Shown: one piece after another, positions 41,031-49,979 of the stretch
How the letters are laid out: each line of letters opens with the position of its first letter
Numbering within the stretch: position 1 is the first letter of the stretch
Assembly: GCA_905221605.1 (NCBI GenBank)
Contig: CAJNDS010002132.1
Location: 241,799 to 291,798 of the forward strand
Direction of reading: 5' to 3'
From: Symbiodinium natans
Taxonomy: Eukaryota; Sar; Dinophyceae; Suessiales; Symbiodiniaceae
Length of the DNA: 50,000 bases
Translations under genes and position numbers: made by a program
The notes under the pieces: generated by a model
The model's input: the letters and a program-made list of their open reading frames with translations, nothing else
Databases searched by the model: none
What the model was told of the DNA's origin: nothing

Positions 41031-41580
41031 CAAAATTTGGCCAAATCGAGCCGCGCATTTCTCATCGCGTACGACGAGCAGCCCGATTTGGCCAAATTTT
41101 GCCCGGAGCCTGCCCGGCAAAATTTGGCCAAATCGAGCCGCGCCTTTCTGGAGGCCCGTAATTATTTCATTGTTTTTTTATTTTTATAATTTACATAATT
41201 TAAATAGTTTTGGGCCTCCAGAAAGGCGCGGCTCGATTTGGCCAAATTTTGCCGGGCAGGCTCCGGGCAAAATTTGGCCAAATCGGGCTGCTCTTCGTTA
41301 TGCGATGAGAAATGCGCGGCTCGATTTGGCCAAATTTTGCCCGGAGGCTGCCCGGCAAAATTTGGCCAAATCGACCCGCGCATTTCTCATCGCGTACGAC
41401 GAGCAGCCCGATTTGGCCAAATTTTGCCCGGAGCCTGCCCGGCAAAAATTGGCCAAATCGAACCGCGCCTTTCTGGAGGCCGGAAATTATTTAATTGTTA
41501 TCGCGTACGACGAGCAGCCCGATTTGGCCAAATTTTGCCCGCAGACTGCCCGGGAAAAATTGGCCAAATCGAGCCGCTAG
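41031..41580. repeat. GGCCAAATTTTGCC hairpin array B, with both orientations
   Basis: The same arm sequence as array A. The first two and last three hairpins carry linkers in reverse orientation (GAGCCGCGCATTTCTCATCG, TACGACGAGCAGCC). The unit at 41225-41320 is in the array A orientation. Short AT-rich spacers (41161-41215, 41487-41500) separate the groups. Confidence 0.85.
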
Positions 41581-42380
41581 TTTTTAATAGTTTGGGAGGC
41601 TTTTTAAAAGTTGAAATTATTAAAACTATTAAAACTATTAAAACATAAAAAGGAAAAAGCCTGGCCTGGAGATTCCTGAACTTTTAAAACTTTCAAAACT
41701 ATTAAAACTATTAAAAAGGCTTCTTTTTAATAGTTTTAATAGTTCGGGAGGCTTTTTAAAAGTTGAAACTATTAAAACTATTAAAACTATTAAAAAGAAG
41801 CCTTTTTAATAGTTTTAATAGTTTTAATAGTTTTAAAAGTTTTAATAGTTTCAAAAGTTCAGGAATCTCCTGGCCAAGGCCGTTTCTTTTTAATAGTTTT
41901 AATAGTTTCGAAGCCTTTTTAATAGTTGAAACTATTAAAACTATTAAAACTTAAAAAGGAAAAGGCCTGGCCTGGAGATTCCCGAACTTTTAAAACTTTT
42001 AAAACTATTAAAACTATTAAAACTATTAAAACTATTAAAACTACTAAAAAGGCTTCTTTTTAATAGTTTTACTAGTTCGGGAAGCTTTTTAAAAGTTGAA
42101 ACTATTAAAACTATTAAAACTATTCAAAAGAAGCCTTTTTAATAGTTTTAATAGTTTTAATAGTTTTAATCGTTTTAATAGTTTTAATAGTTTTAAAAGT
42201 TCAGGAATCTCCTGGGCAAGGCCGTTTCTTTTTAATAGTTTTAATAGTTTAGGAGCCTTTTTAAAAGTGTAAACTATTAAAACTATTAAAACTATTAAAA
42301 CTTAAAAAGGAAAATTAAAGTTTTAATAGTTTAGGATGTTGTTTTGAAAGTTCAAAACTATTAAAACTATTAAAACTTTA
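41581..42380. repeat. TTTTAATAG / CTATTAAAA foldback satellite, block 2
   Basis: Continuation of block 1 with the same joining phrases, ending at ACTTTAATACAGAAAGCAG, where composition returns to that of the flanks. Confidence 0.9.
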
Positions 42381-44090
42381 ATACAGAAAGCAGCCATGTC
42401 AAATAGTACATAGAGGTTCCTCTTACATACATATGTATATATTCGGTTTTGCACTGACGCCAGCCAAAGGCACCCAAGCGGAAACACCTGCTTGCGAAGG
42501 AACCTTCATTGCTTTCATTCAGCAGGATAGCCGCAGTTCTCGGAAACATGTAGGGGCCAAGGGAAAGGCTGAGGCGAACCCAAAGCCAGGACAACCCGAC
42601 AACAGGTCACCTCAAAGGAATCATAGTACCAACTACCAACAGGATCCGAACTCAAGACAACCCCCGCACGTCGAATTGAGCAAAGGCTCTGTCAGATTCA
42701 CTCCTTGATACTCTACAGAGGTCGAGGCAACCGGTGCGAATCGGCAGACATTTGGAGGCAGCGTGGATATGAACCTGGCAGATCTTTGGGGAGCGGCCTA
42801 AAAAATCAGAGCGATCATGAGGCCATACTGGCTTGCCGCATCTCACGCCAGGCAACTTGAAAGCACGAACGAAAACTCAACCACAGGGGACCCTTCAATC
42901 CGGCCCTGCTGCACATGAAATGCAAAGGTCTCAGCCGAGGCACTGCATCTGAATCTCCTGCAACCGAAGTGCTCGAGATCCAGATTGGAAATCGAGTTGC
43001 TGAAAATCGAAGCGGCAAGTGGTATCTCAGTTTGCGTGGAAAAATCAGCACTCCCGAACTAGCTTCGGCTGTCGTTGTGCGGCAGCCAACGCCAAACAGA
43101 CGACATCATTGAGGAGAACGTTCCAGTTTTCGACCCTTCAAGCCCTGGCTAGTGGAGGATTGGAACACGGAACTGCTGGGACTTGTATACTGCAGCACAA
43201 ACCGTATCCAGCATGCAAACTTGCCACCCGCCGAGTGACTACCACAGTTTCTGGTTTGGTGCGGCAACTGATCTTTGTGTCAACATATGCATGGCCCCAC
43301 TGGAGTGGTTTGTTCTCCCCGTACTTTGCTCAGACCTTGCAATGGTCAGGTGCCGCAGGTCTCCAGGTTGGACACTCCCATGCCTTCATAGGGCAAAAAG
43401 CACCCAGCGTGGCGGGCTCAGGTGTGTCGTTTCACGTCCCTGGCATTTTGTCGTTGCAAGAGTTTGCCAAGTCAGCCATGTCTTGCGCATAGCTGCAGGT
43501 CTCGGCAGCAATGTTACACCGTGACGTGAGGCTAGTCAGCCCAGCTTTGCAGCTCAGGCCAGGATGTTTCCTCCTTCACGCGAGGGGCCTGCTAATGTAG
43601 CCGAAAACGAGGTGGTTGAGAACTTCTGTTGCGCACGCACAGTGCAGGAAGCACAGTACAGGTATAGTCAGTGCACTAGCAGCTGTCCACTTCACCCCCT
43701 AAACCCTAAACCCTAAACCCTCTGTTGAGTCCCAGAACGGCATAATTTCGGCTCAGAATCTGAAAAGAGGGTGCCATGGAAACGAGCATGCTTTCAGCAG
43801 GCCAGCGTGGCGCCACTGGCCACACATGGTCCGGTAGTGCGTGGTCTCCCCCTCCGACGGGGTCACGAATTCCTCCTGGTGCACACATGCAGATCCTTCT
43901 CAGTGCTGCAGCCTATGAAGATACGCAGAAACCCGGCGACCTGGCTAACAGCTAGCACGAAAGAAGGCACGAGGCTATCACACCTAAGCAAGACCGAAAA
44001 CACGCCCTGCTTCAACTCGTATATAAAACACAGCGGCACCCCTACAGCAAGCGAACCACTGTAGTACACTGCTGCCATGGCTTAGACCTG
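42381..44090. other. Region with weak plus-strand ORFs
   Basis: Frames at 42433-42708, 42915-43112 (EVLEIQIGNRVAENRSGKWY) and 43019-43492 (CKLATRRVTTTVSGLV...) are open and partly protein-like. They overlap each other, and no splice structure was resolved. The 42915-43112 frame is the best candidate. A telomere-type repeat follows at 43698. Confidence 0.3.
43698..43722 (-). repeat. Interstitial telomere-type repeat (CCCTAAA)n
   Basis: Three and a half CCCTAAA units, C-rich on the plus strand. Confidence 0.85.
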
Positions 44091-44098
44091 TCGTGCTA

Positions 44099-44955
44099 GC
44101 TCTCAGCAGTCAAGCTCAAGGGTGGATCCTCGAAGAGCACCCAATCATCTTCCACACGAGGCCATAAACCCAAGAAAGCTCCATAGTAGGAATAGCGGAG
44201 ACGGAATCTCAGCCTTGTAGAGGTCTCACCTTGGAAGCATGACCGCAGGAGGCAGACGAGTGGCGATGTTACTGAAGCCGACTCTAGTTGGTGAGTTCCG
44301 TTTATCGAGCGCATACCTCGACGACTGCGGGAGCTCCTGAAAGCTGCCGAGCATACCACACGGTGTGCAACCAGATGTGGAACTTTTTGCTTCTTCCTGT
44401 TGAACACACTTCCACGACGTCCTCCCGATGTTGTAGTTCTACTCTTCCAAGTTCTTGGAGCCCGTAAAGGAAGACATCGTGAACTTCGCGGCTTGAAGGG
44501 ACATGGCAAGGACAGACCCCAACATCAGTCCAACGTCCAATGAATCCGATGCTCTTTTTTTGCAAGGTTGCAAAGCATGTTGCAAGCAAGGTTGCAAACG
44601 TGTTGCAACTCTCAAACTGCAAGGTGCTCTGGGGAGCTGGCTTCCCTGCGAGGCTGCAATGCAAAGGCGAAACTGGCAGGTGAATGATGGAAAGTAGTAT
44701 GCTCTTCAAAACAACATTGAGGGCAGTACTCACCGCACTTCAGAGGCACAGGCGACTGATGTACAGTCGGTGCGAGGCCTCGCTGGCATTGTAGATGCTC
44801 TCGAAATCGTAGCCTGTGCCCAGAATCGCTGCAAAGCTGTGCGGAGATGCTCGTTCTCTCCGTCAAACGGTCCCGCCTTCCACCCAGGAAACAGGAAATG
44901 GTGTGGACCAGGCGTCGGAGGCGGTCAGCTCCTAGCAGAGTCAAGACTGCCATAA
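44099..44955 (-). CDS. Small multi-exon gene with repeat-bearing middle exon
   Basis: Exon 1 (44734-44955): ATG at 44953 just after an AG acceptor, MAVLTLLGADRLRRLVHTIS, then AQLCSDSGHRLRF, ending at a strong GTGAGT donor. Exon 2 (44317-44645) joins in exact phase (1+2): GKPAPQSTLQFESCNTF, ATLLATCFATLQKKS, then SSREVHDVFLYGLQELGRVE, KKFHIWLHTVWYARQLSG, to a GTATGC donor. A last segment (44099 to about 44275) reads GETSTRLRFRLRYSYYGAFL and EDDWVLFEDPPLSLTAES to a stop, but the join to exon 2 is not resolved (35 nt or another frame). The acceptor next to the ATG may mark a 5' splice. No domain recognised. Confidence 0.6.
44559..44625. repeat. TTGCAA-type minisatellite inside an exon
   Basis: GGTTGCAAAGCATGTTGCAA, GCAAGGTTGCAAACGTGTTG and so on. 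This internal repeat produces the CNTFATLLATCFATL peptide repeat of the gene at 44.1-44.96 kb. Confidence 0.65.
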
Positions 44956-45020
44956 CTGCATGGCAACAAGAAGCGGAACATCCCCCAAAAGGAAAAAAAC
45001 ACATATGTTAGTCCGAACAT

Positions 45021-45180
45021 CCCCCACCCTGGGGGTTGGGCAATTTGGGGACATTTTGGGGTTGGGCACCCCAGGGACATCTTGGGGTTCGGCACCCTGA
45101 ACTTGGGCGAGGAGTAGACCGGGCGAGGAGAAGAGTTGAGTTTAAAACCTAACAACCCCACACCGAGGGCAGGGAAAAAA
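45021..45180. mobile_element. Foldback repeat element, copy 2
   Basis: Same orientation and plan as 28216-28371: preceded by CGAACATC, begins CCCCCACCCT, has tandem GGGGTTGGGCACCCCAGG-type units, and ends CCCCACACCGAGGGCAGGG plus an A-run. The terminal complementarity is less perfect than in copy 1. Confidence 0.6.
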
Positions 45181-45234
45181 AACCTCGCAACGCAACGGAG
45201 GAACCGGTAAGCGTGAGGGCGCAGAAACTCACCA

Positions 45235-45285
45235 TTGAATGAGGGTTCGGGCTTGGTACTGCTGGGCAGTTTCCCTTTCTGGCAT
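45235..45285 (-). CDS. Possible first exon (MPERETAQQYQARTLIQ)
   Basis: ATG followed by MPERETAQQYQARTLIQ and a strong GTGAGT donor. It lies upstream of the gene at 44.1-44.96 kb on the same strand, but the phase (two leftover bases) does not close with the acceptor before that gene's ATG. Confidence 0.3.
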
Positions 45286-45466
45286 GGCGAATCCCTTGTC
45301 AAACCTGCATCAACCCATCCTGTGGGACCCTGGTGGATAGACTTCGCGGCAGAGGAATGGGCGTGCTGCCCAAGACCGCGACGCTTGAAGAGCCCCTGGG
45401 ATGCTTTGGCATGAGGAGCTCTTCGGCTTAGATGCTTAAATCTGAGGCCTTGAGCGTGTCTTTAGC

Positions 45467-45776
45467 TCAACATGCCTTATCCTGAATCTGCACATTTCCT
45501 GTGAATACGGTTTCGATGCCCAGCTTCCCATCATCATTCTTGAACCTTGGGGGAGGTACATGTGAAGACAGCACGCGTAGGGAAAGAACGTCTGTCGGCT
45601 CGTGGGTTATGAGCATGCACTGTGGTGAAACCAGTGAAACCCCACAACTTGCATCCAACGGGCTGCAGATAGTAACGATAGACTGTGGCAGCGCCAGCAC
45701 TGGATATCTCCACATCACAGGCTTCATTCCAACCTGAGCAAGAGGCAAATTTTTCCGAGGTGCGCACTAGAGGCAA
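45467..45776 (-). CDS. Terminal exon(s), beta-rich protein, frame partly ambiguous
   Basis: Two frames are open. One reads SCSGWNEACDVEISSAGAAT and VYRYYLQPVGC in the 5' half. The other reads HVPPPRFKNDDGKLGIETVF and TGNVQIQDKAC to a stop at 45467. The likely truth is the first frame followed by the second, with a short intron or shift between 45560 and 45680. Cys and beta-strand composition suggests an extracellular protein. Confidence 0.45.
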
Positions 45777-45789
45777 TCTGAGGCCTTGA

Positions 45790-45816
45790 CCCTAAACCCT
45801 AAACCCTCAACCCTAA
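45790..45816 (-). repeat. Interstitial telomere-type repeat (CCCTAAA)n
   Basis: CCCTAAACCCTAAACCCTCA followed by ACCCTAA, one unit altered. It adjoins the 3' end of the coding segment at 45817-46233. Confidence 0.85.
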
Positions 45817-46233
45817 GGCGTTTGGATTCGGGAGTGCTCTTAGCCAAGGCTCTTCCGTCACAGTCCAGCATGCCGATGTCGGTCCAAGCCCCACAGTCAT
45901 ACAGCGTCGCACCATTCGTAAGTGGAAATAAGCTCTGGGCGATTGCCAGGCCTCGCATACTGTGTGCTAAAGATTTGAATCTCAAAGTCCGGGACTCCTG
46001 AACTCCTCGGGTCTTGCCGAAGTATCCCTGCACTGCTGCCAGGGTCCCTGGCATGCCTCTCCCACAGTATCCCCCCCACAAAGGCCCTTTGGAGCGCCCA
46101 GTTGCAGAGTATCCCACTGAGCATCCCCAACAAAGAACAATTCTTCGAGCGCCAACAATATTTCATCTCCGTGGAGCCCCCGATCAAGAAGCAGCTCTGT
46201 CAGCCGGCCGAGAATATCTACCAAACATGCTTG
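45817..46233 (-). CDS. Coding segment flanked by telomere-type repeats
   Basis: After an AG at 46234-46235 the frame reads QACLVDILGRLTELLLDRGL, HGDEILLALEELFFVGDAQW and LGAPKGLCGGDTVGEACQG. Later parts are protein-like in other frames: VPDFEIQIFSTQYARPGN to a GTATGA, and NGATLYDCGAWTDIGMLDCD. At least one frame change must be spliced or is a lesion. The first part is a clear amphipathic helix pair. No family recognised. Confidence 0.5.
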
Positions 46234-46239
46234 CTGGGG

Positions 46240-46253
46240 CTTAGGGTTTAGGG
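46240..46253 (+). repeat. Interstitial telomere-type repeat (TTTAGGG)2
   Basis: CTTAGGGTTTAGGG, orientation opposite to the repeat at 45790-45816. Confidence 0.7.
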
Positions 46254-46930
46254 CCAAACGTGAGGAGCTAGGCTGGATGGGCGCAGAGGTTTTGCTGCAT
46301 GCGTGTCTCGTCCCCGCCTTGCAGCTCTTGTAAGATATTTTGCCGTAGTCTGTCAGTTTATTGATGTTTATTGTCTCGTTTCTCAAGGCATGCATCTAGG
46401 GAGTACATTTTCGGTTGAGAGCTAGGATTGTAGAGGCTCATGGGGGTCTTCTTGAGCTGACTTGTTCGTGACATGCTTTTCGGCTTGAGCTTTCCCAGCC
46501 TGTCTTTTTCTGCCAAATTCGAACGTTCAAGGTTGCCGCGAAAAATCCCGGGGAATCGCCGACCTGACATAGGGCTTGGCCATGAAAACTTGCTGGGGGA
46601 CATCGGCTGATCGAAAGCGCGAACGACTGAACCGATCAGCAAGACTCTGGGGGTTCAATGGGGTTCAGCCAGTGGAACTGAATATCAACCCTAAACCCTA
46701 AACCCTAAACCCCAAGAGTCCCAAGAGTAGGCTTGACATCATCTCTCAGTCCTGCAATCAGGTTCACATCCTACTTCTTGCAATGCCCCGTTCTCTCCAA
46801 GAGTCTTGGTAGGACACGCATTGCCGAAAATGCGTTGCAATGCCTCAGCGAATGGGCATTACTGCTAGTCACGTCAGTTCACCACTGCTTCCCGGGGCAA
46901 TCCGACCAATTCGTCTACTGCGCCTGCGCA
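46254..46930. other. Stretch without supported exon
   Basis: Contains the telomere-type repeat at 46689-46713. No convincing coding sequence. Confidence 0.35.
46689..46713 (-). repeat. Interstitial telomere-type repeat (CCCTAAA)n
   Basis: Three perfect CCCTAAA units followed by CCCC. Confidence 0.85.
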
Positions 46931-46933
46931 CAC

Positions 46934-47080
46934 CTTCGCGCTCAACGCTGAAGTCCAAGCTGCCGCCATAAACGGAGCTGTCGATAGAAATCCCAGATCG
47001 GCCGCCTTCCTCATAATTGAACTTTTGCCACTGCAATCCTTGGAGCCAGGCTCTCTTATGAAATCCATAGAGGCGTCAAT
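46934..47080 (-). CDS. 49-codon exon (IDASMDFIREPGSKDCSGK)
   Basis: Acceptor GCCGCAG before 47080, donor GTGTGC at 46933 downwards, phase 0 at both ends. It reads IDASMDFIREPGSKDCSGKS, then SIMRKAADLGFLSTAPFMAA and AWTSALSAK. Hydrophobic/Ala-rich second half. A plus-strand frame (47025-47384) overlaps but is Ser/Arg-rich. No family recognised. Confidence 0.5.
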
Positions 47081-47356
47081 CTGCGGCGAATTCAAGGGGA
47101 ACCTGAAGCACTCGACTGCCCCGTGTCCGATTCCGGCTGGCCGTCAACATCGCCAATCCAAGAACAAAAAACAAACAACTGCCCTTGAGTTTCATGCATC
47201 TACGGTTTCCCTCAACTTGTTTGAGTCATGCAGTCGTGGGCGTTCAAATGTCATGTGTTGTGCTGATTGCCCGAGCACACGATTGCAATCTAGGAGCGTC
47301 CATCTTGTTCTGTTGCATGCGACAGAGGGCGAGAGAGAGCGAACACAAAAAGTAGA

Positions 47357-47374
47357 AAGAGAGAGAGAGAGAGA
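47357..47374. repeat. (GA)n microsatellite
   Basis: GAGAGAGAGAGAGAGAGA preceded by GAGAGAGCG variants near 47330. Confidence 0.85.
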
Positions 47375-47877
47375 TCATTTTTGAGGCTGGCACCGTTGCC
47401 GTCGAAGTATCCGGCAATTGAGATCTGGCCACGGTAAGTCCTGCACGGATTGCAGAAGATGCTCGATATCCCCATCAGGACAACATGTCCTCACCGTACA
47501 CAGCGTTCCCGGGGTCCGTGTAAGAAAGCAACGCAGTTACCTATCCGACTCGCGTTATGCCCGCTGCCCCGCACCAAAGGCCTGACTCAACGCTTGGAAT
47601 CATGTAAGCAAGCCCAACCCTGAATTGGCGAACTCTGTGCAGGAATCCTCGCTGAGCTGGCATCCTGGGTAACACCATACTCGAAATAAGCTTGATTGAT
47701 CCGTACCTTTGAGAAAAGCAAAGGGAGCGGCGAGTAGGCGGTGTTACTAATGGGCATGATGCACACGAGGTCTTCTGCATCTCTGATGCTGCCAACTCCC
47801 GAACTTTCCTAATGCTTTTGCAACCGCCGTGTGGCGGTGACACCAAAGCCACTGCCCCAGGTGCTCCTGGCAAAGAC

Positions 47878-48051
47878 CTGTGGTTGCACAGCAAAACCCT
47901 TTCCGGATTCTGGGTGAGGTCGTGTGGCAACTTCGACGGTGTTCATGCTGTGTGCAACCAACGAACCCGACGGCGCACAAATTGGCTTGGATTTCGTGAG
48001 ACAACGGAAGAAATTGTCAGGCGAACATTTGCGCATGCCTCTCTGGCAAAC
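47878..48051 (-). CDS. Cysteine-spaced exon (VCQRGMRKCSPDNFFRCL)
   Basis: AG acceptor at 48052-48053 and a CCACAG|GTCTTT donor enclose 58 codons, phase 0 at both ends. It reads VCQRGMRKCSPDNFFRCLTK, SKPICAPSGSLVAHSMNTVE and VATRPHPESGKGFAVQPQ. Four cysteines in 25 residues suggest a small secreted or extracellular module. A plus-strand frame (47812-48156) overlaps and is less convincing. Confidence 0.5.
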
Positions 48052-48289
48052 CTCACTAGACACTTAGTAACACCCGAGGATGAGTTTCCGAGTTTCCGGT
48101 CTCGCGGGCACTTGCGGCGAAAACCCTACCACTCACACATCCTGCTCCGTGCGTGAAGCCCTCAGTCAGCTGGTCACAGATCGACGGCAAAAAGAATCTT
48201 GTGAGTTCCAAGCGATACTGTGCTCGTTGATGGGGTTCCTTGCGGGGGTAAAAATAATACGGCCATTGTGGCCCTTCTAACTTTTCCTA

Positions 48290-48780
48290 CCACAACCCCT
48301 CTTCTTTTCTTTCAACCAATAACTTTTTGGAAGGCTTGTGCTTTGCTTCGTTTGGCTAACAACTAGCGCACGAAATTCAAACACAAGACTACTCGATACT
48401 ACTCGCTTGGGGGTCGTTGTGAAACTGGTGCTGCTGGGCCGTCGCCTCGAGCTTCTGCCTTACTGCTTGAAAAATCTACGCCTCGCACTCCTCGTGCTAG
48501 CCTCGCGCAGAGCCTGGTTTCTTTGATTTGCTTCTGCTGTTGGCTTCTCTGCCGCAACTTCATGCTTCGATTCACTTCCGACGCTCGTCTTCCTCGCGAG
48601 CCTTCCCAGCTTTCACCAGACTATCCTCGAAGCTCTTTCGACTTTCTCTTCAGCTGCTACGCTGGCAGCATTCTCCGCTGCACCGAGGGAGCGCTGAGAG
48701 GAGCAGGCCTTGGATCCTCATCTGCATTTAGCAACAGAAATTGTGCATGTCTTGCGCTGCTAGGAACTTAGTGCATTAGG
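48290..48780. other. Stretch with ambiguous Leu/Arg-rich frames
   Basis: Plus-strand frames (48338-48526, 48523-48771) are Leu-rich, and minus-strand frames read coil-like Gln/Lys/Arg segments (MKLRQRSQQQKQIKETRLC). Neither could be given splice sites. Confidence 0.3.
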
Positions 48781-48831
48781 CGCTCGGCAAGGTAGTGTCG
48801 GCCGACTTGCACTGTATATTGGAGCTTGACG

Positions 48832-49068
48832 ATGGCCCAATTTGAGTCGCTCAGATATGTTAGCGCTCGCATGATGCCGGATTTGCCAGGCAAGGGCTCA
48901 GAGAGACTTCCTCCCGCGTTGGCGAAACAAGGGTCACCTTGTGAAGCACGTCTTCACTTCACTTCACGGGCCTCTTGCGTAGCCAGGTCCGACGAGTCCA
49001 ACATGGTCCAGCTATCTACGCGTAGAGTCTGGCAACGATCTCCGCGGTGCGGGCAAACAGCGGACTGA
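48832..49068 (+). CDS. Weak plus-strand ORF (MAQFESLRYVSARMMPDLPG)
   Basis: ATG-initiated frame reading MAQFESLRYVSARMMPDLPG, KGSERLPPALAKQGSPCEA and a Ser/Arg-rich end to TGA. Plausible codons, but no homology recognised and no splice context. Confidence 0.25.
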   Translation: MAQFESLRYVSARMMPDLPGKGSERLPPALAKQGSPCEARLHFTSRASCVARSDESNMVQLSTRRVWQRSPRCGQTAD

Positions 49069-49553
49069 AGATTGTCATTATCAGCACTGCTACGTGCCTC
49101 ACAGACACGGTGGCTTGTGAAGCACAGCAAAGACACAGTCGAGTCCCTTGCATCAGACCTTGCCATGCCAAGCGTGGGTGGCTGGGTGGAGTTCAGGCAC
49201 GTCCTTCGTGCCCGCTTCGGCTTACGTCACAGCTTTACCCTCCTTTAGGCTCGGCAAGGTTGGGAACGTGAAATTGTCCATCTTAAGCTCTTCTTATCAC
49301 ACACTCTTCTTGTAAACGCCAAGCCCGGAACCCCACGCACTTCCAAGATTTGTGCATGCGCGCATCCGTGAGGGCCTCGCAGCCCTCACCATGAGCAAGG
49401 CCAGTGGGTGAACAGTCCATCTTCGGAAACCAAGCGCCACACCTTGGGCGGGGGCACTCGCTTTCGGGGCTTTGACGGAAGGAAGCGCAGTCTCTTGGTT
49501 TCACTGATTAAAAGCCTCCTACTGACACTGTCCACGATTCACCGAAGCCTTGC

Positions 49554-49651
49554 TCAAGCCAACTTCTTGCGCAGGAGCTTGTTCAACACCAACCTGTCAT
49601 AGATGCGATCCCAGCCGTAGCGGTCCAAGACGTCAGCCTCTTGACCAAGGG
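49554..49651 (-). CDS. Terminal exon of a gene entering from the right edge
   Basis: AG acceptor at 49652-49653. The frame reads LGQEADVLDRYGWDRIYDRL, then VLNKLLRKKLA and TGA at 49554. Charged, helical and clearly coding in appearance. Exon 49859-49979 upstream on the same strand is probably the preceding or a near-preceding exon. No family recognised. Confidence 0.6.
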
Positions 49652-49858
49652 CTTCAGTTCAGACTAACCCGGTTGAGCTTTGAGCTGAGATAAGTCGGAC
49701 TCCCCCAAAGCTTTTGCACTGCAGTCCTGCTGTGTGGGTATTGTAAATAAGGCACATCGCCAAAAGGACTGCGCCCACTGCGCGACGCTCCCGTTGCAAA
49801 GCCTAACGAAGCAACACTACCATGGCCCAGGCCCAGTGCCTCATCGTCCCTCGGTGAC

Positions 49859-49979
49859 CTCGACAAGAACTCCGTGAAAAACAGCCCCGGATATCTCGGC
49901 TGCAACGCCCAGTCCAGTTGGCTCTGCCCGATAACGGGTACAGATGTTGAAAAGCTGACGCAAAGTCTCATCACGTCTG
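49859..49979 (-). CDS. Exon (RRDETLRQLFNICTRYRAEP) of the right-edge gene
   Basis: AG acceptor at 49980-49981 and a GTCGAG|GTCACC donor. It reads RRDETLRQLFNICTRYRAEP, TGLGVAAEISGAVFHGVLVE. Helix, then beta/Gly-rich segment. No stops and good codon character. A second frame on the same strand (49654-49974) is longer but Ser/Arg-rich. The gene continues beyond the window. Confidence 0.5.

Larger units (their letters stand above)
28372..42380. other. Low-GC, repeat-built island without genes
   Basis: From here to about 42380 base composition shifts visibly to A/T and to purine- or pyrimidine-rich tracts, and no exon like those in the flanks can be found. The sequence is almost wholly explained by the repeat families listed separately. 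Long open frames on both strands (for example 34868-35788 and 36108-36902, minus) come from GA/CT-rich sequence with few stops. Confidence 0.75.

Noticed and set aside
39440-42000. Several ORFs encoding Leu-Leu-Lys and Asn-Ser-Phe repeats on both strands
   Set aside because: They are direct translations of the 9-bp CTATTAAAA/TTTTAATAG satellite, appear in both strands and all blocks, and have no start context.
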